DNA of 64,000 nt from Hydnum rufescens UP504 (GCA_014904985.1 MU129145.1:21470-85469); one strand, 5' to 3'. Shown: positions 10,314 to 22,970, numbered from the stretch's first letter. Notes: generated by a model not told the origin, from the sequence alone. Made by a program: numbers and translations.

Positions 10314-11057
10314 TTCATTCCGAAAGTATCACATAATCATGGTCACGAGATCGTCTAGAGCACCCTCTCAAGTTCAGGGTGTGGGGCGGCCTCTAGAGCC
10401 CAGAAAACACATTTTTTTGGGCTATGGTAGTTGTACGGAACGATTGGTGCACAAATGGGGCAATTTTAAAATTTGACGCAAAGATATATGTGCACTCGCA
10501 AAGATATGTGAGCTGTCGGAAACAAACATGTGCAAAAGGAATTTTCCGTACTTTGGAACCATAAAAATCGGTCTACTTGTGAGGTTTTGCGGGCAAAGAT
10601 TTCCCAAATCAAAATCAGAGGCGAGAGCAGCCAGAACCAGAACGCGTATACGCCGCTACTTACGGGACGATCCTACGACAAACTTCCCGCTGTGCGGTGA
10701 CTTCCCGCCGATACTAATGTTTACCTGGGCCTTGAAGTGGAGGAAGGGAACTAGTTGCTGGATATTCAGAGGATGTATTTGGAGCTGGTGAGCGTCCCTG
10801 CAAATGGCGTGGTCTCTATAGATAGACGAGTGGTTCGTCGCCAAGCACGATCCTCTTCAACGTGGGTGCACATGTACATGTCATACCTGTAAGTCTAGGT
10901 CCCCGCCGCCACGATTCCACACCTTTGGTACCGATTTGTCACGATTTGTCAATTTTTTTTCATTCGCAGCTACAAGATACATGAGGCGGGATCGAACAGA
11001 CTTGTCAGTCCACCTCTGCGCTTATGCACAAGGTATGTCCATTGTTCGCCTTGGAGA
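10314..11057. other. Intergenic between hAT element and F-box gene
   Basis: Short overlapping ORFs on both strands with no recognised domain. ATG-rich sequence at 10980-11040 could hold a short upstream exon of the F-box gene (a GTATGT donor-like site lies near 11034), but this is not supported further. Confidence 0.35.
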
Positions 11058-12638
11058 TTGTGGCTCAGATCCTTCATCCAAGACATGGTCCCCCCAGACG
11101 AGCGTCTTTCCTATCTCCAAGGCCATGATCGGCTCGGCGTTTTATGCCCCGACTCTGACGTACCCCAGCCAGAACAAGGCGGTGAGCCATATCTTCAAAT
11201 TGGCCTATTTATCCCCCTCAATGTCCTGGAAGTTCCCCCCGTCCCCAATGAAGCAGGGCTATTGGAGACTATGAACGAATTGTCCGATTTCCGCACGACC
11301 CACAACCACACTTTAACCCCAATAGACACACTTCCCCCGAGGTGCTGCATTTAATATTCGCTCTTGCGTTCGAGTCTGCGTCCGAGTCCATAGAGACATC
11401 TCGCCGTATTTCCCAGGTGTCTCGACTCTGGAGAGACGTCGCTATCCGGCAAAGCGAGCTTTGGCGTTGTATATCCCCCTCCTGCGATCAATTCATCGAC
11501 CTTTGGATCTCCCGGAGCAATTCCCTTTCTCTCTCATTAGTGTTCGGTTCAGTGCATCCAAGTCGCTTTTATCACCTCGTCGATAGACGCCCCGATATTC
11601 TCCCTAGAGTCCGACGCATCGTAATTCGATGGCACTCCCACTTCGAATCTCGTCGTTTCGTTGATATCCAGTTCCCCACCCTTGAATCTGTCACCTTAAT
11701 CGGATTCTCTAGTTGCTTTGTCTCAGAACACGGCCCTCCCGACCCATATTTTGAGCAACTTCTGCTACGTGTGCCTCGATTGCGCGGGTTGAACCTTGAC
11801 GGCATGGGACCCATTCGAAGCGCTTCCATCGCTTCAGCTCTTACTGAACTGCACATTAGCTGCAGTTGCATGACACCTTCGAGCTGGGATTTTCTCACTG
11901 ATCTACAACACTTGCATACCTTAGTGGTTTCGCGTGTTACCACGGGTGCATCTGCCGCATCGACTGCATCTGGGTGGAAATTACCCTCTCTTCGGATCCT
12001 CCAGCTCGAGGCCTGTGACCCAGAGGCACTTTATCTTTTCTCTCGCCAGATAATCTCCCCCAATCTTCACGACCTGCGAGTTCTCTCTTATAGTCAGTGT
12101 GACTTGAGCCGTCGGAATGTAGAGATCCCTTTCCTTTGCGCGCTGACCATCCGCCAGCTTGTGCGCTCTTCCATCATTTCTCCTCCCTATGGTTGCACTT
12201 ACCTTGCCATGCCAATTTTTGCAGCTCAAATGCTCACGAAAACTCAAGAAACTCACACTCAATGTGTCCCTGCGTATACTCGACGGTCTCATCGCAGGAT
12301 CACTGACCGGCCCCTTTCCCTCCACGTTTCTAACCCCTGCGGCGGCGGATCTCGACGAAGTCCGAATCGCACTCACAGACCCTGCCTTTTCGGATAGCTT
12401 CCCTATTTCATCCGCCGACACCGAAATGGCCTTGACTTTTATTCTATCGTATGCCAGATTTCGAGGGTTTCCCCTACCGTTTGAGCGTTCGGGAAATACA
12501 GTAGTGTCGAGAGCAGGGGAACCTGGCGAGAATCTTCGAGTTGTATCCATAACGGGTCCTTCCTGGATTGCAGAGGGGCTCTCGAGCACTTGGGCGCGAT
12601 CACCCCCCGTCCTCCCCCGCCCTCGTCTCAACGTATAA
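11058..12638 (+). CDS. F-box protein, one apparent frameshift
   Basis: Frame 1 from ATG 11058 reads to PIDTLPP at 11338. The next frame continues EVLHLIFALAF, so together they give the F-box consensus LPPEVLHLIF followed by ISQVSRLWRDVAIRQSELW. The switch falls in a run of five C (11334-11338), and one more C would restore the frame. The body (about 11560-12160) is leucine-rich with LRR-like strands. A 64-nt intron 12161-12224 (GTGCGC...TTTGCAG) joins to LKCSRKLKKLTLNVS. Stop at 12638, about 490 residues if the frame is restored. Such proteins are SCF ubiquitin-ligase substrate adaptors and form large families in agaricomycetes. The start upstream of the F-box is the least certain part. Confidence 0.75.
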
Positions 12639-14044
12639 TGGTGCTTTATCTCGTGGCCTCCTGTAACGCTGTGTTGATTGGGTTGGAAATCCTCAGGCAG
12701 GCTCTCCCAATCACTTCAAACGGCCATGCGCCACCGAATGAGAAACCGTGGTGTCGTGGGTCCTTTATGGTGGCCTCTGGTGTTCCGCACTTTTGGCCGG
12801 AACCTCATAATTCGTCTTATACTTGCCATTACATAATGGATGAAACATTCACATTAACTCTTATTTGGAGCTCTTGAGCTCTTGCCCTTGGGGGCAAAGG
12901 CTAGCCAAAAATGCTTCAAATCACTCTGGGTATCAAGGGACCGCAATGCAGATCGTTGTCAGCCTCATTCGTTCCTTGGAATTTGGAGGCAACCACCAAG
13001 GGCGGTCGCGGTTATTAGAGAATTCCGCTTGTTCAGGCACCAAATAAACCTGGGGAGATGAAAATTGCGGGGATGAAAACACTAGACTCGGATCTTTACG
13101 GTAATGGCCCCCCTTACAGCTGATAAAATATATGTAGACACTTTTGAATTATTCTCATTCGGATAGCTCTGCCCAGCTCCATTGCGGCTTTGACAGCCAC
13201 AGCCTTCCACAACTGCCACATCTCAAATCAAAGACGAGGGTGACAGATGATCCTTTGTTGGAGAGTGCTATAGTACAGCTACTAGGCATTGTATAGTTTC
13301 GGAGAGTGAGATAGGCATCTTGAGGCCAAAACACGTGCTTTTTCTCATTGCCCTCGCAATGGAGAGCCAGAACATCGGGACTCGGCTGAGTCTGAGACAT
13401 GACGGCTGTGGCATCAAAGCCGCAATAGAGTTGGGTCGGAACTATCCGAACGAGAAAAATTTACAAGTGCTCTACATATTACCCGGAAAAATTCAGTCAT
13501 TCAAGCGGGGCCCTTTAGCGCTTGACCGGCAATATCAACATACTCCCATAGGTTCATATTAATTAAATCTATTAGAATCCGATCTGAAGTGATAAGGCTT
13601 AGGGCGCGTTTCCGGGGGCCAGAAATAAGTCACTGTGATGCGTGACAGAAGGTACGCCGGCCGAAGGCCAGCCAATAATATTTAGGCACCACGTAATGTG
13701 AATCCAAATGGTGCTGTGGCTGAGACTTGTTCCTGGACGTAGATCAAATATGATTGCAATACTGCAAGTTACAGGTATTTTTAGAGTATTTCAAGTTTAT
13801 TTACTCCCTTGAGCTAGCTCCGGGACTTGATAAGCGAGTTGTTCCCATACTGCCATTAGGAGAGTCCTACAGCCATTCGTCCGAGTGTTTTCGCACTACG
13901 GCTCATCTACGGCTTCATGCCGCGCTGACATCCGCCAGCACTCTGAATCCTTGCCAGCAGTTCGCTCGTCTCGCTCATCGCATCCGCACACCGCGCACAG
14001 CCGCGAACTTTTTATTGCATAAAACACTGCGTTTGTTGATGCTG
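12639..14044. other. Intergenic, with a dispersed repeat
   Basis: No gene recognised. The stretch 13150-13560 resembles 17990-18230 (shared GCATCTTGA, GAGCCAGAA/CAGCCAGAA and AAGCCGCAATA blocks in order), so it is a diverged dispersed repeat. Confidence 0.45.
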
Positions 14045-14290
14045 GGTTGCATAGCATAGTCTCAGCTCCACGCTCCGTAGTTGCCTAAGTAGATTCGTAG
14101 AAGCTGACGATTCAGCTTTCCCAGGCGTTGCCAAGCGCACTCCGCGCAACGTGCCCGTAGTCTGCTATCGGCAACTCCCGCCCACCCCCAGTCATAGACA
14201 CCTGGCTGAGTAAGCTCAGCCAACTGAAACATGAGCGTGAATCTCTCATGCGCTGGCTTCAGACAAGAAGGATTTCACTGCGAGATTCAC
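14045..14290 (+). repeat. Dispersed repeat, second copy inverted at 41575-41990
   Basis: Contains TAGTTGCCTAAGTAGATTC, TTTCCCAGGCGTTGCCAA and ATGAGCGTGAATCTCTCATG, all present in the same order on the reverse strand around 41990-41640. The copy at 41.6 kb has extra sequence between the last two blocks. No coding potential. A MITE- or SINE-like origin is possible. Confidence 0.75.
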
Positions 14291-14614
14291 TGGTCTACAA
14301 AGCGATTATAAGTCGTCCAAATTGGTGAAATTGTACCCCTGTTTTCTGCGGATCTTGGATGACTTGCCCGGAGGCAGCACCGTGGGATCCGATCCCAACA
14401 TAGCAAAACGATGTTATATCACATGACCTGTGTGATTGTGAGAATTCCGCACTTTCATCAGGAGGAAGCGGCTTGGGCATTGGATGCACAAGAACATCAA
14501 TCGGCCCCTGGCCCTGGGTGGCTCAGGTTGATCCGGATTCTGATCATTGGCTTGTCAATGTATAAGAGTGAGTAGGCCTCAATAACTCTCCACAACTTCT
14601 CCGCGGCCTTCCTC

Positions 14615-15611
14615 ATGTTCTCCATTCTCCGCACGTTTCTCTTCCTTGGGGTTCTCTCCTATGCTGCTTGCTCGCCGCTATCTACGATATCTAGAACACC
14701 CCGTTCTGCGCCCCCTCCCCCCCCGGAATTTGAGCTCGTCTTCATCTGCAACCTCATCTTGGATGTTCCCGACGATTTCTTCATCGTTACACCTAAGTGG
14801 ACTCGTGTTCCTGTCCCAATTACTGGGTAAGCAGACAGTATAGAGCCTCTATTCTATTTGGTCTCCAACACACGCATGATTTTCATCGGGTTCTAGGGGT
14901 AACTGGACAACTCCAGAGGGCAAGTTGATCGCAAATGTCGTTACTGGCATAGGCGGAGAGGTGTGTCGGGATGTCCGATGTTCTATGAATAATTAACTGA
15001 AAGATTATCAGTGGGGTAAAGTGGACAGCACTGGAACACTCTTCGTGGGTATGTACACCATCGCGTCCTCTATTTCTCCTTTTCCCGTGCTTAATTAACG
15101 TAACGCTGGTGAAGATTCGGTTTACTTCGTCCAGTTTGTTGATGACAAGAAATACGCGTATTCATACCTAGACGGATACGGTGTGCCTAATCTGTCCGAT
15201 AACGGTCGAGCGTGAGCCTCTTTTTCCTTCCCCTAACACCCCCCGAATATTCCGCTCGTCTTCTGTTTCAAAAGCGAAAAATGGCTCACTTACAATCGCA
15301 TTTTCTTGTTCTTCATTTCCAAAACCAGAATCGTCGAGACAGACTCACCGAAGTACGCGGGCCTCAACAATATCACGTTCTTTGCTCCCGGAATATTGAC
15401 AGGGGAACTGCTCGTTTCTCCACACTGGGCACCGATAAACAACCTGGTACATTGTTCCAATCACGGTGTCCATTTACCAATGCTTATATTCTTGCCTTGG
15501 AATAGGGTTGAGATACTCGCAAGGGGACAGGCCGCCTATTTCTTCATCGTGAATTGTCTCTTCATCATGAATTGTAGACTACAATGTAGATATCTGGATG
15601 ATCCGCCCTGA
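14615..15611 (+). CDS. Secreted DUF3237-family protein, copy 1
   Basis: Five exons join cleanly: 14615-14826, 14897-14960, 15012-15048, 15115-15211 and 15329-15611 (693 nt, 230 aa). Residues 1-19 form a signal peptide (MFSILRTFLFLGVLSYAACS). The domain follows: VPITGGNWTTPEGKL, then GEWGKVDSTGTLFVDSVYF, then KYAYSYLDGYG and VETDSPKYAGLNN. This matches the PI(x)GGxF...DGxxxxDxxY...ETxDPRYxWLN order of DUF3237. The family has no firmly assigned enzymatic role. A TATAAG lies about 50 bp upstream. Relative to copy 2, one base is missing near 15494, so this protein reads through copy 2's stop and gains about 38 residues. Confidence 0.82.
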
Positions 15612-15639
15612 ATGCCTTAGACGAGATTCAATTCCCTTT

Positions 15640-16270
15640 ACAGTAACGTTCCCTGAAAAAAAGACACACTTTCTCGATACCAAGCCGTTTCTACCGATTG
15701 CCTCCTCAGAGAGTGTTGGCGAAGATTTAGAGTCGGATCATAGACCATCTCTATCAATATTCTTGGGTTGAGGAAATGCTGAAGTGAGTGGAGAATGGGG
15801 TGACGTACTTCGGAACAGGTATCAATAATTGTAAGCATTCATTAAATCGGATCGGGTTGAAAAGGAAAGAGCCAACGCTCGACCTTCCGCAGACCTATGC
15901 GGCCGAGAGCGCACGCCGTAGGCGAGGGCTGTGTCTTATCTGTATCGCGCATCCAAAGCAAATATTCCAAATTTGGTACGATGTGCCCCTAGGAAATGGA
16001 GCAGGTGAAGGGCTGTGACACGGGCCCCCGATATGGGTATATATTTCAGCAACCAAGTAGATTTTCTGCACAAAATTCAAAATAGGTGTCAGAGGGCCCA
16101 CATGCTGAGATAAGAAAGGATCTACAGAGTCATCGTGGGGCAATCTCCACGGACCCGCGGAGAGTATTCAAGGTTTCCAGCTCCCGAGCCAACCGGTAGA
16201 AACGGCTTGATGTCGAGAGAAAGAATATCTTGTCAGGAAACGTTAAGGGAAATTAGATTTTGTAGACTAA
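15640..16270. other. Spacer of the DUF3237 inverted repeat
   Basis: Small ORFs on both strands overlap each other and none has a recognised domain. It includes the 3' ends of both convergent genes' transcripts by position. Confidence 0.35.
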
Positions 16271-16365
16271 GCCAGTACGATATTCAGGACGGATCATCCA
16301 GATATCTACATCGCTGTCTACAATTCACGACGAAAAGGGTCCGTGCCCTTGTGAGTGTCTCAACC

Positions 16366-17257
16366 CTACTCAAAGGCCAAGAATATAAGCATTGGTAAAT
16401 GGACACCGTGATTGGAATAATGTACCAATTTATCTAGCGATGCCCAGTGCGGAGAAACGAGCACATTTCCCGAAAAGACTCCGGGAGAAACGAACGTGAC
16501 GTTGTTTAGGGACGAGTATCGTAGCGAGTCGGTCTCGACGACTCTGGTTTCGGACATCAAAAACAACAAATTCAATTGTAAGTGAACCATTCAATCCTTC
16601 CGATTTTGAAACAGGGAGACGAGCGAAATATCTGGGGGTGTTAGAGGAAGAAAAGAGGCTCACGTTCGACCGTCATCGGACTTTGCAGGCACTCCAAATC
16701 CGCCCAGCCGCACGTATGCGTATTTCTTGTCATGAACGAACTGGACGTAGTAGTCGGCATCTGACCCAACGCCACGTTAATTAAACACGAGAAAAGGGGA
16801 AATAGTTATAGACGAGGCAAGGATGAGCATACCCAGGGTGAGTGTTCCAGTGCTGTCGACGGTTCCCCACTTATAATCTTTCAGTTAATCATTCATAGGT
16901 CGTTGGACATGGTGACACACCTCTCCTCCTATTCCAGGGACGACATTTGCAATCAACATACCGTCTGGATCTGTCCAGTTCCCCCTAAAGCCCGATGAAA
17001 ATCATGCGTGTGTTGGAGACCAAATAGAATAGACGCTTTATATTGTTTGCTTACCCGAGAATGGAGAGGGTGACACGAGTGTACTGAGGTCTAACAATGC
17101 TGAAATCATGGGCAACGCCCAATGCGAGGTTGCAGGTGAAGACGAGCTTAAATTGGGGGGCAGGAGGTGCCGCATTGTGGGTTGTTTTATGTACCGCTGA
17201 GCAAGCAGCATAAGAGGACGCCCCAAGGAAGATCAACGCGTGAAGAATGGAGAACAT
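16366..17257 (-). CDS. Secreted DUF3237-family protein, copy 2
   Basis: Five exons: 17257-17055, 16984-16921, 16869-16833, 16760-16664 and 16543-16366 (579 nt, 192 aa), with intron positions identical to copy 1 and internal exon lengths of 64, 37 and 97 nt in both. A signal peptide covers residues 1-19 (MFSILHALIFLGASSYAACS). DUF3237 blocks are SILGGNWTDPDG, GEWGTVDSTGTLTLDADYY, KKYAYVRLGGFG and VETDSLRYSSLNN. The gene is convergent with copy 1. The clean splice agreement between two diverged copies is good evidence that both are real genes. Function beyond the domain is unknown. Confidence 0.82.
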
Positions 17258-17480
17258 GAGGGAGGTTGCGGAGAAGCTGTTGAGGCCTCCTCACTCTTAT
17301 ACGTTGACAAGTCAATGACCAGAACACGGATCAAGCTGAACCCCCCAGTGGCTGATTAATGTTCTTATGAACCCAACCTATCGCCCAACGCACTTCCTCT
17401 TGATGAAAGTGCGAGAGTTCTCATAATGATTCTTGCACAATTTTTGGAACTGGGGTCGGGGCAGGTCATGTGATGAAACT

Positions 17481-18855
17481 TCGTATGTACATAGCCTTTC
17501 TCTGAATATTGCGGCTTTGTCGCCGTTCACGATTTCTAGGGCCGCGTCGCGCCACAACACGGAGCTTGATTCCTATGCCTTAGCAAGAATTTGGGCCATG
17601 TTGTAATGAAGCGCGGTTACAGTACGGCACAAGAAGAATATACTGATCAATGGCTCGCTTCTAATTCACGTGATCGGCACGTGATGGTTGGTGCAACACC
17701 CGGTTGGCACATACATGTGAAATTATTCTCGTATGTCTCCGAGGGACCTGTTTTTACCTTGAGTAGGGCCAGGTTTTGCTTTAAAGCAACCTGTAAGGTC
17801 ATATGGATCTCTATATACATGCTACATGCTAAAAATAATTATTTTGGGGACTCTCCGAGGTTTTTGAGATGTGACATACCTTTTTTTCAATGTTCACGGA
17901 GCTCTGTGACCTGTGACACACTGCCAAATTGATGATGTTGATCGAAATAGGACCCCTCCGGTCCGGATACCTCCGCCAACTCTATTGTGACTGGGGTCCT
18001 TCGTTGGAGACTGCCGACCTACATAATATCGCATGCTTTCATAAGTACAGTAGGCATCTTGACGATGAAACACACCCCCTTCCCTATCATCGCACTCATG
18101 CACAGCCAGAATATGGACCGAGATGTGGCTGTCGAAGCCGCAATATAGTTGGATCGAAACTACTGGGTGCAGAGGAGGAGACTCGGAGTCCCCTCATTAG
18201 GGGACACAGTAGAGAAATATTTCGCTTATAATTAAGGTCTTGCTGAAAGTATTTTCTATTGTGAAACCCCTATTACCTTGCTTCTTCCGCCAGGACAATC
18301 ACTGCAACTTTCTGTCTTCTGATTGGTTCTGATTTTCGCTGCCTCTGATTCCTTGGATGTACGGTTTCCCATGGTCCATATAAATACCGCCTGCGCCATT
18401 GTGCATTATATTGACTAGAACACCAGGTATACCTCCGTTCCCCCTCCGTATCGATATCCCCCGTCCCCATTTCCCCACTCGCTGACACACGCATGCAGAC
18501 TCACGATATCCGTACGCATACCTGCGAGAAACTCCGTGCATTGTCCCACCGGGCTGCGAAATGCACTTTTCGCTCAGATGAACTCACTCGGCATGCACGT
18601 ATCAGAAGCACACCATTTCCACGCTTACCGAGTACGGAGCTGAGGTGCGACGATCCGTAAAGCGGACGTCATAATTTGAGTCTATCTCGTGTTATGTAAG
18701 AGTCTGTGACGTGACATTTAGCTTCACGTCACAATCCGCGTAGTAAGTTATGACGAAGTACCTATTGCGTAGTGGGCGTGAAGATTATAAAATGCCCCTC
18801 GCCTGCTTCCTTTCTTGTCACGTTCTTGTCGCACCATCTTCTCTCTTCATCCACA
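17481..18855. other. Intergenic upstream of pirin gene
   Basis: No gene recognised. 17990-18230 is a diverged copy of 13150-13560. ATTATAAAATG at 18785-18795, about 65 bp before the pirin start codon, is a plausible TATA element. Confidence 0.45.
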
Positions 18856-20837
18856 ATGTCTGCGGCTACGCTAGTCAGATCATCGAGATCGGTGGGTGAT
18901 CCTTATCTGCCATACCATACTGTTCTTCTGCTCATCGCTAGGTATATAGGTTGTCAAGAAGGTGTTCGCTGTAGACACCCCGGAGGGACGTGGGGCCCTT
19001 GTCAGGCGTTCCATTGGCTCACGGCAATTGAAAAACGTCTCTCCGTTCCTTATGTTCGTTTCTTCCGTCCCATTTCATAGTCTATCATCCCAAGCTCATG
19101 ACCTGGCCCCTGATTCAGGCTGGATACCTTCAGGTAAGCCCTGAATTTCCGCGGCCGCATCCATCGACTCACGATGGATTATTCCCCACTCCCATTAGCG
19201 CTACACCGGGTGCAGGATTCCCGATCATCCCCATCGAGGCCAGGCAACTGTCACCTATATGGTCGAAGGGTAAACATGCTGCACGCTGAAATTCATCGGC
19301 GGGTGTGTTAATTCATGTTCGTGCGCGATAGGTCGTTCCAGCATGAGGACTCGGAAGGACATCGAGGTTCGTCCCCTGATTGCAATGATTTTCTGCAAGG
19401 AAGTGGCGTCACCCGTTTCCTCCTCTGAAATCACAGGCATTATTAGCACCGGAGACGTCCAGTGGATGATTGCGTAGGTGCCGTGCACTTGTAATTCCTC
19501 GGCATGGACTGAGCACAATTGATATGGAATCCCAGGGGTCGCGGAAGTGCGTAAATATGAGATTCTGCATGCGGCAGCAGGCTTTCTAATCGTCATTTCG
19601 TATGGCACGCCAGTAATACATGCCGAGGTATACCCTCTTACTTTCCCGATGCCCACAAAATATAATTGGCTAATTTGGTATTTCAGAGTGGGTTATCCTG
19701 AATCGAGCAAGTCAGACTTTATAAATCTTTCTTCTGCATCTACAGTGCCGATCCATGGACCAGGACTCCCAAATCCGACGGGTAATTGGATTGTTATCTT
19801 ATCCACTTCTCTGGAGTTGAATCTGAATGATTAGGACTTCAACTCTGGGTCGATCTGCCGAAACAGCATAAAATGACGACGCCGTCATATCAGGAACTCA
19901 AGGCGGAAGGAGTGCGTTGTGCATTCGGGTCTGAATGCCTAGCTTGTGTCACGTCCTGACTTTGCTCCATTGTCCCAGGATTCCGTCGGCTTTCCCGAAC
20001 GGACCCGACGGCCCTGAGATCAAGATCGTTAGCGGGAAGAGCCATGGTGTCGAGTCTCCCGTTCGATCCTTGAGTGGGTGCTGGTACTTTAGAGTCCTGT
20101 TCAACAAGAAAGGTCAATCAATCTTCCAGGACATCCGTAAGTGAATTTTGCGTGGTGTCTGAAAAAAAAAAAAACCGATGCTTTGTGCTCATATGAATGA
20201 CGGGGACATGTTTCCAGCGCCTGGGTGGACAGCTTTCGTCTACAGTATGTCCTTTTTTTTCTTCACCTGTTTCAGTCGCCGGCATAAGGAACTAAATGCT
20301 CATCCTTTAGCTTTCAAGGGCTCCGTTCAAGTTGGTTCTTCGTCGCAAGAAGCCGAGTCCACCGTGCACGACAAGTATCACACGCTCGTCCTCTCTACTG
20401 GAAGCAACGAGTCGGGAGTCCAGCTTACTGCCGCAACAGATGACGCGCAAGTATTCCTCGTGAGTTCTCACTCTCTCCATGCCTCGAGGCCGAATTAGGT
20501 AACGGGTATTATTAACAGATCGCCGGAGAACCCCTCGAGCAGAAAGTATTCAGTACGGTCCATTCGGTAAGTCCTCCCGCACATGATGGTTTCGTTGAAA
20601 ATGGTATTCACTTGTGCTCCAGTGATGACATCACAAGAGGAGATCGATGCGACAGTAGTCGATTGTGAGCATCCTTGTCTGTCTTGGTTCATCTTTCCCC
20701 AACTTTCTGACCATGCGTGCGATCTTATGTCGTTCTCCAAACCCGCAACCCGAAAAAAAATAGTCCAGACAGGCCGTAATGGATTTGAGAAAGCCGGAAA
20801 GTGGAAGAGCGAGATCGGAAAGAGTATGAGGGGATGA
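18856..20837 (+). CDS. Pirin, many-exon gene with apparent one-base lesions
   Basis: Pirins are cupin-fold Fe-binding nuclear or cytosolic proteins, some with quercetinase activity. ATG 18856 is followed by VVKKVFAVDTPEGRGALVRR and SIGSRQLKNVSPFLM, then a 15-nt micro-exon LDTF. The metal motif DHPHRG appears with QATVTYMVEGSFQHEDSEGHRG, DVQWMIAGRG, HAE, TGLQLWVDLPKQHKM, FPNGPDGPEIKIVSG, PGWTAFVY, HTLVLSTGSNESGVQLTAA, IAGEPL and NGFEKAGKWKSEIGKS, stop 20837. The apparent stop after WMIA is removed by splicing GTAGGT...CCCAG. A base is missing at 19220-19222 (TTCCCG for TTCCCCG) and at 20551 (TTCAG for TTCCAG), and two further phase mismatches remain. It could be a decaying copy or a good gene with sequencing errors. 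Confidence 0.78.
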
Positions 20838-22311
20838 TCGTGCGGTTCCATTGAGTGTTATTGTGAAGGCTATTTCGACTGTATGTAAAATTTTGTGAGA
20901 TTGATGATCAATAGCCCTTGTCTCCCCTAAATTGCGGGTGATTGATTAGGCAGGCAAGAATGTCGGTCACGGGCGCCAGGTGCGTATCACAGATAATTAA
21001 CCGAGTCGTTCTCCAGCGCCACAGAGGAGGCATCTTCCTAGTGGTTCGTGGCTTCGGCCCGTCTTCCGGAATGCGGTGCAAAAGAAAAATAGTCTACCCG
21101 GCCCACCTCTCTCTATCTTTTCCCCCATGATGCTATGGTTATTTCTCGAGCATTCCTCCACGCTCTGCAGAAGCTAAACTCAGGTGGTGGTTGCGAATGT
21201 ATTATTACGTGATAGTGGATGCCGCCCACGATCTGTTCTGGCTGCTGAATCTATGGAAGAGCAAACAAGTCGTAGATTTCTCAAACCAATCATGGATGGC
21301 GCATGGCTTGGGAGGATTCATTTTATGGTTACTCGCTTGCTGGAGGCGGAACCAATGCCTAGCGCGGCTCTCTTTGTGAATTCGGCGGAGGAAGAGGCCA
21401 GGCACAGTCCTCGTGTTTTCCAATTCAACATGGTGTGTATATGCTTAATGCGATGCATGGCTATAGCACCTCGATAGCGGACCTTCACACACCCTTGATT
21501 TCATCTGTCCTTGAGTAAGTTGCTCCTTTAACCCCCCTCATCGAGAGACGCAGAGTGGGGATTCTGGGGCTTGCAGGGCTGCCGAACATCTGTGAAGGCT
21601 AGTGCCACTGTCGGAGCATGCAAATGTTTCTCGATTAAAGTGACGTCATGAACCTCATATAGGAGCGCGGCATTGACACAGCCTTTCAATAATACTTTGT
21701 TTGTCTCCCATCACCTATCGATATCACTTTTGGTCACTTGAGACGCACAATGGCCTCGACTTCCCGATGAAGACTGTCACATCGTCCCCCCCCCCTCCGC
21801 GGCCCTCCCACGCTTCTGGATTCAGGGGCTCGAATCGAGGCCATCATGGGCACCAGCGTCACCGTCGTCAGCACCACCACCACAGTTGAGTAGAGTAGAG
21901 GCGATCTCTTTCAGAATAGGCCAACGCCCACCAAAGAACTGGCACAGCTAATGATGATAGATAAAGAATGAATTGGCATTTCATCTCATCGTGGGGGGGC
22001 GGGGGGCAGGTACATGAGCAGCCAATGCGTGGTTGATGCCTGATTTCCCAATATGTCTAATATATCGTTGGACGTTGGATTCTTTTTTTTTGATGACGAT
22101 CCAGCGCCCCCCCCCCGGAGTGGGGAGGAACCGCTGAATTCGAGAACTGTATTCCAGAACAAGTGGTTATGACGGGGTGCGGGTGCAGCAGATCTTTCCA
22201 GGCCACACCAGTAATATGCTATCATAATATACGTGTTGTCATGGGGTCGTTGTGACCTCGCAGCTCGAATCGCGATCAGGGGGCGTCATCGATTTGAAAT
22301 TAGTTCATGAT
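20838..22311. other. Intergenic, low-confidence ORFs only
   Basis: An ORF at 21184-21477 has no recognised domain. Around 21764-21889 a 41-codon stretch is proline- then histidine-rich (ends HHHHS), with no family assignable. C and G homopolymers of 7-9 bases at 21787, 21992 and 22106 mark this as difficult sequence. Confidence 0.35.
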
Positions 22312-22593
22312 CTACATTGGAAGAGCAGGTGTGTGCGAATGCTGACCTCTTTTCCTTTGCGAGGCGATCTCTAACTCGTGGCCTCTCCTCTCTCTTCCGT
22401 CCCTCAATGAACCGCCGTATTTATTGTGGGAGTGATGATCGCGGTCGGCGACATTGATGATCGGTGACGTGTGGGCAAGCCCACGAAAGGCGCCTTCTTC
22501 GTCTTCTAGATTGATCTTCTTCCGTGTGTTCTTCTCTTCTGGATTGCTGGGATTGTGTTCGTCATCGAACGCGAGGTTCAGTCGGTGCATCAT
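22312..22593 (-). CDS. Small charged hypothetical protein
   Basis: A 93-codon reverse-strand frame (MMHRLNLAFDDEHNPSNP...) that is strongly charged and unlike any family I recognise. Upstream on the reverse strand (22600-23150) is a pyrimidine-rich tract of the kind that precedes fungal transcription starts. It could equally be a chance ORF. Confidence 0.25.
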   Translation of the reverse strand: MMHRLNLAFDDEHNPSNPEEKNTRKKINLEDEEGAFRGLAHTSPIINVADRDHHSHNKYGGSLRDGRERRGHELEIASQRKRGQHSHTPALPM

Positions 22594-22970
22594 AACGTTA
22601 TTCCGGTGCTGCCGGCACGGTTTCCGCCTTTGTGGGCCTTATAGGGGCTAATTGTATTCCTTTTGCCATATACATCCGAGTTCGGACTCTCTTTTCGCGA
22701 TCGTCGGTTAGAAGTAAAACCCAATACATCTTGTTGCGGGGCAAACGCAAAAGAAGAAGACAACAACAATTGGTTTGATTTGGAATTGTGGATCTGTAGA
22801 GTACTACACTATCAATCAGAATTATTCGATGGGGTGGATGGGGTGAATGTGAGTGAGATACAAAGACGAGAACGATCGACGTTGAAGTTTGCTCCGACAC
22901 ATAGAAGGAAGGGAGAAGAAAAAAGAAAAGGCGAGTGTTTCTTTCCGCCCCGAACTTGATCGCATGCGAT

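Larger units (their letters stand above)
14380..17480. repeat. Inverted repeat carrying the two DUF3237 genes
   Basis: The left arm (about 14380-15640) and right arm (about 17480-16270) are diverged inverted copies. They share promoter sequence (GTATAAGAGTGAG), all exons, and the 3' flank including the ATATCTGGATGATCC block at 15591 and its complement near 16297. About 630 bp of centre (15640-16270) is not clearly duplicated. Confidence 0.85.

Noticed and set aside
19460..19560. Premature stop after WMIA in pirin as proof of a pseudogene
   Set aside because: GTAGGT...CCCAG removes it and yields MIAGRG. Other lesions remain, but this one is splicing.
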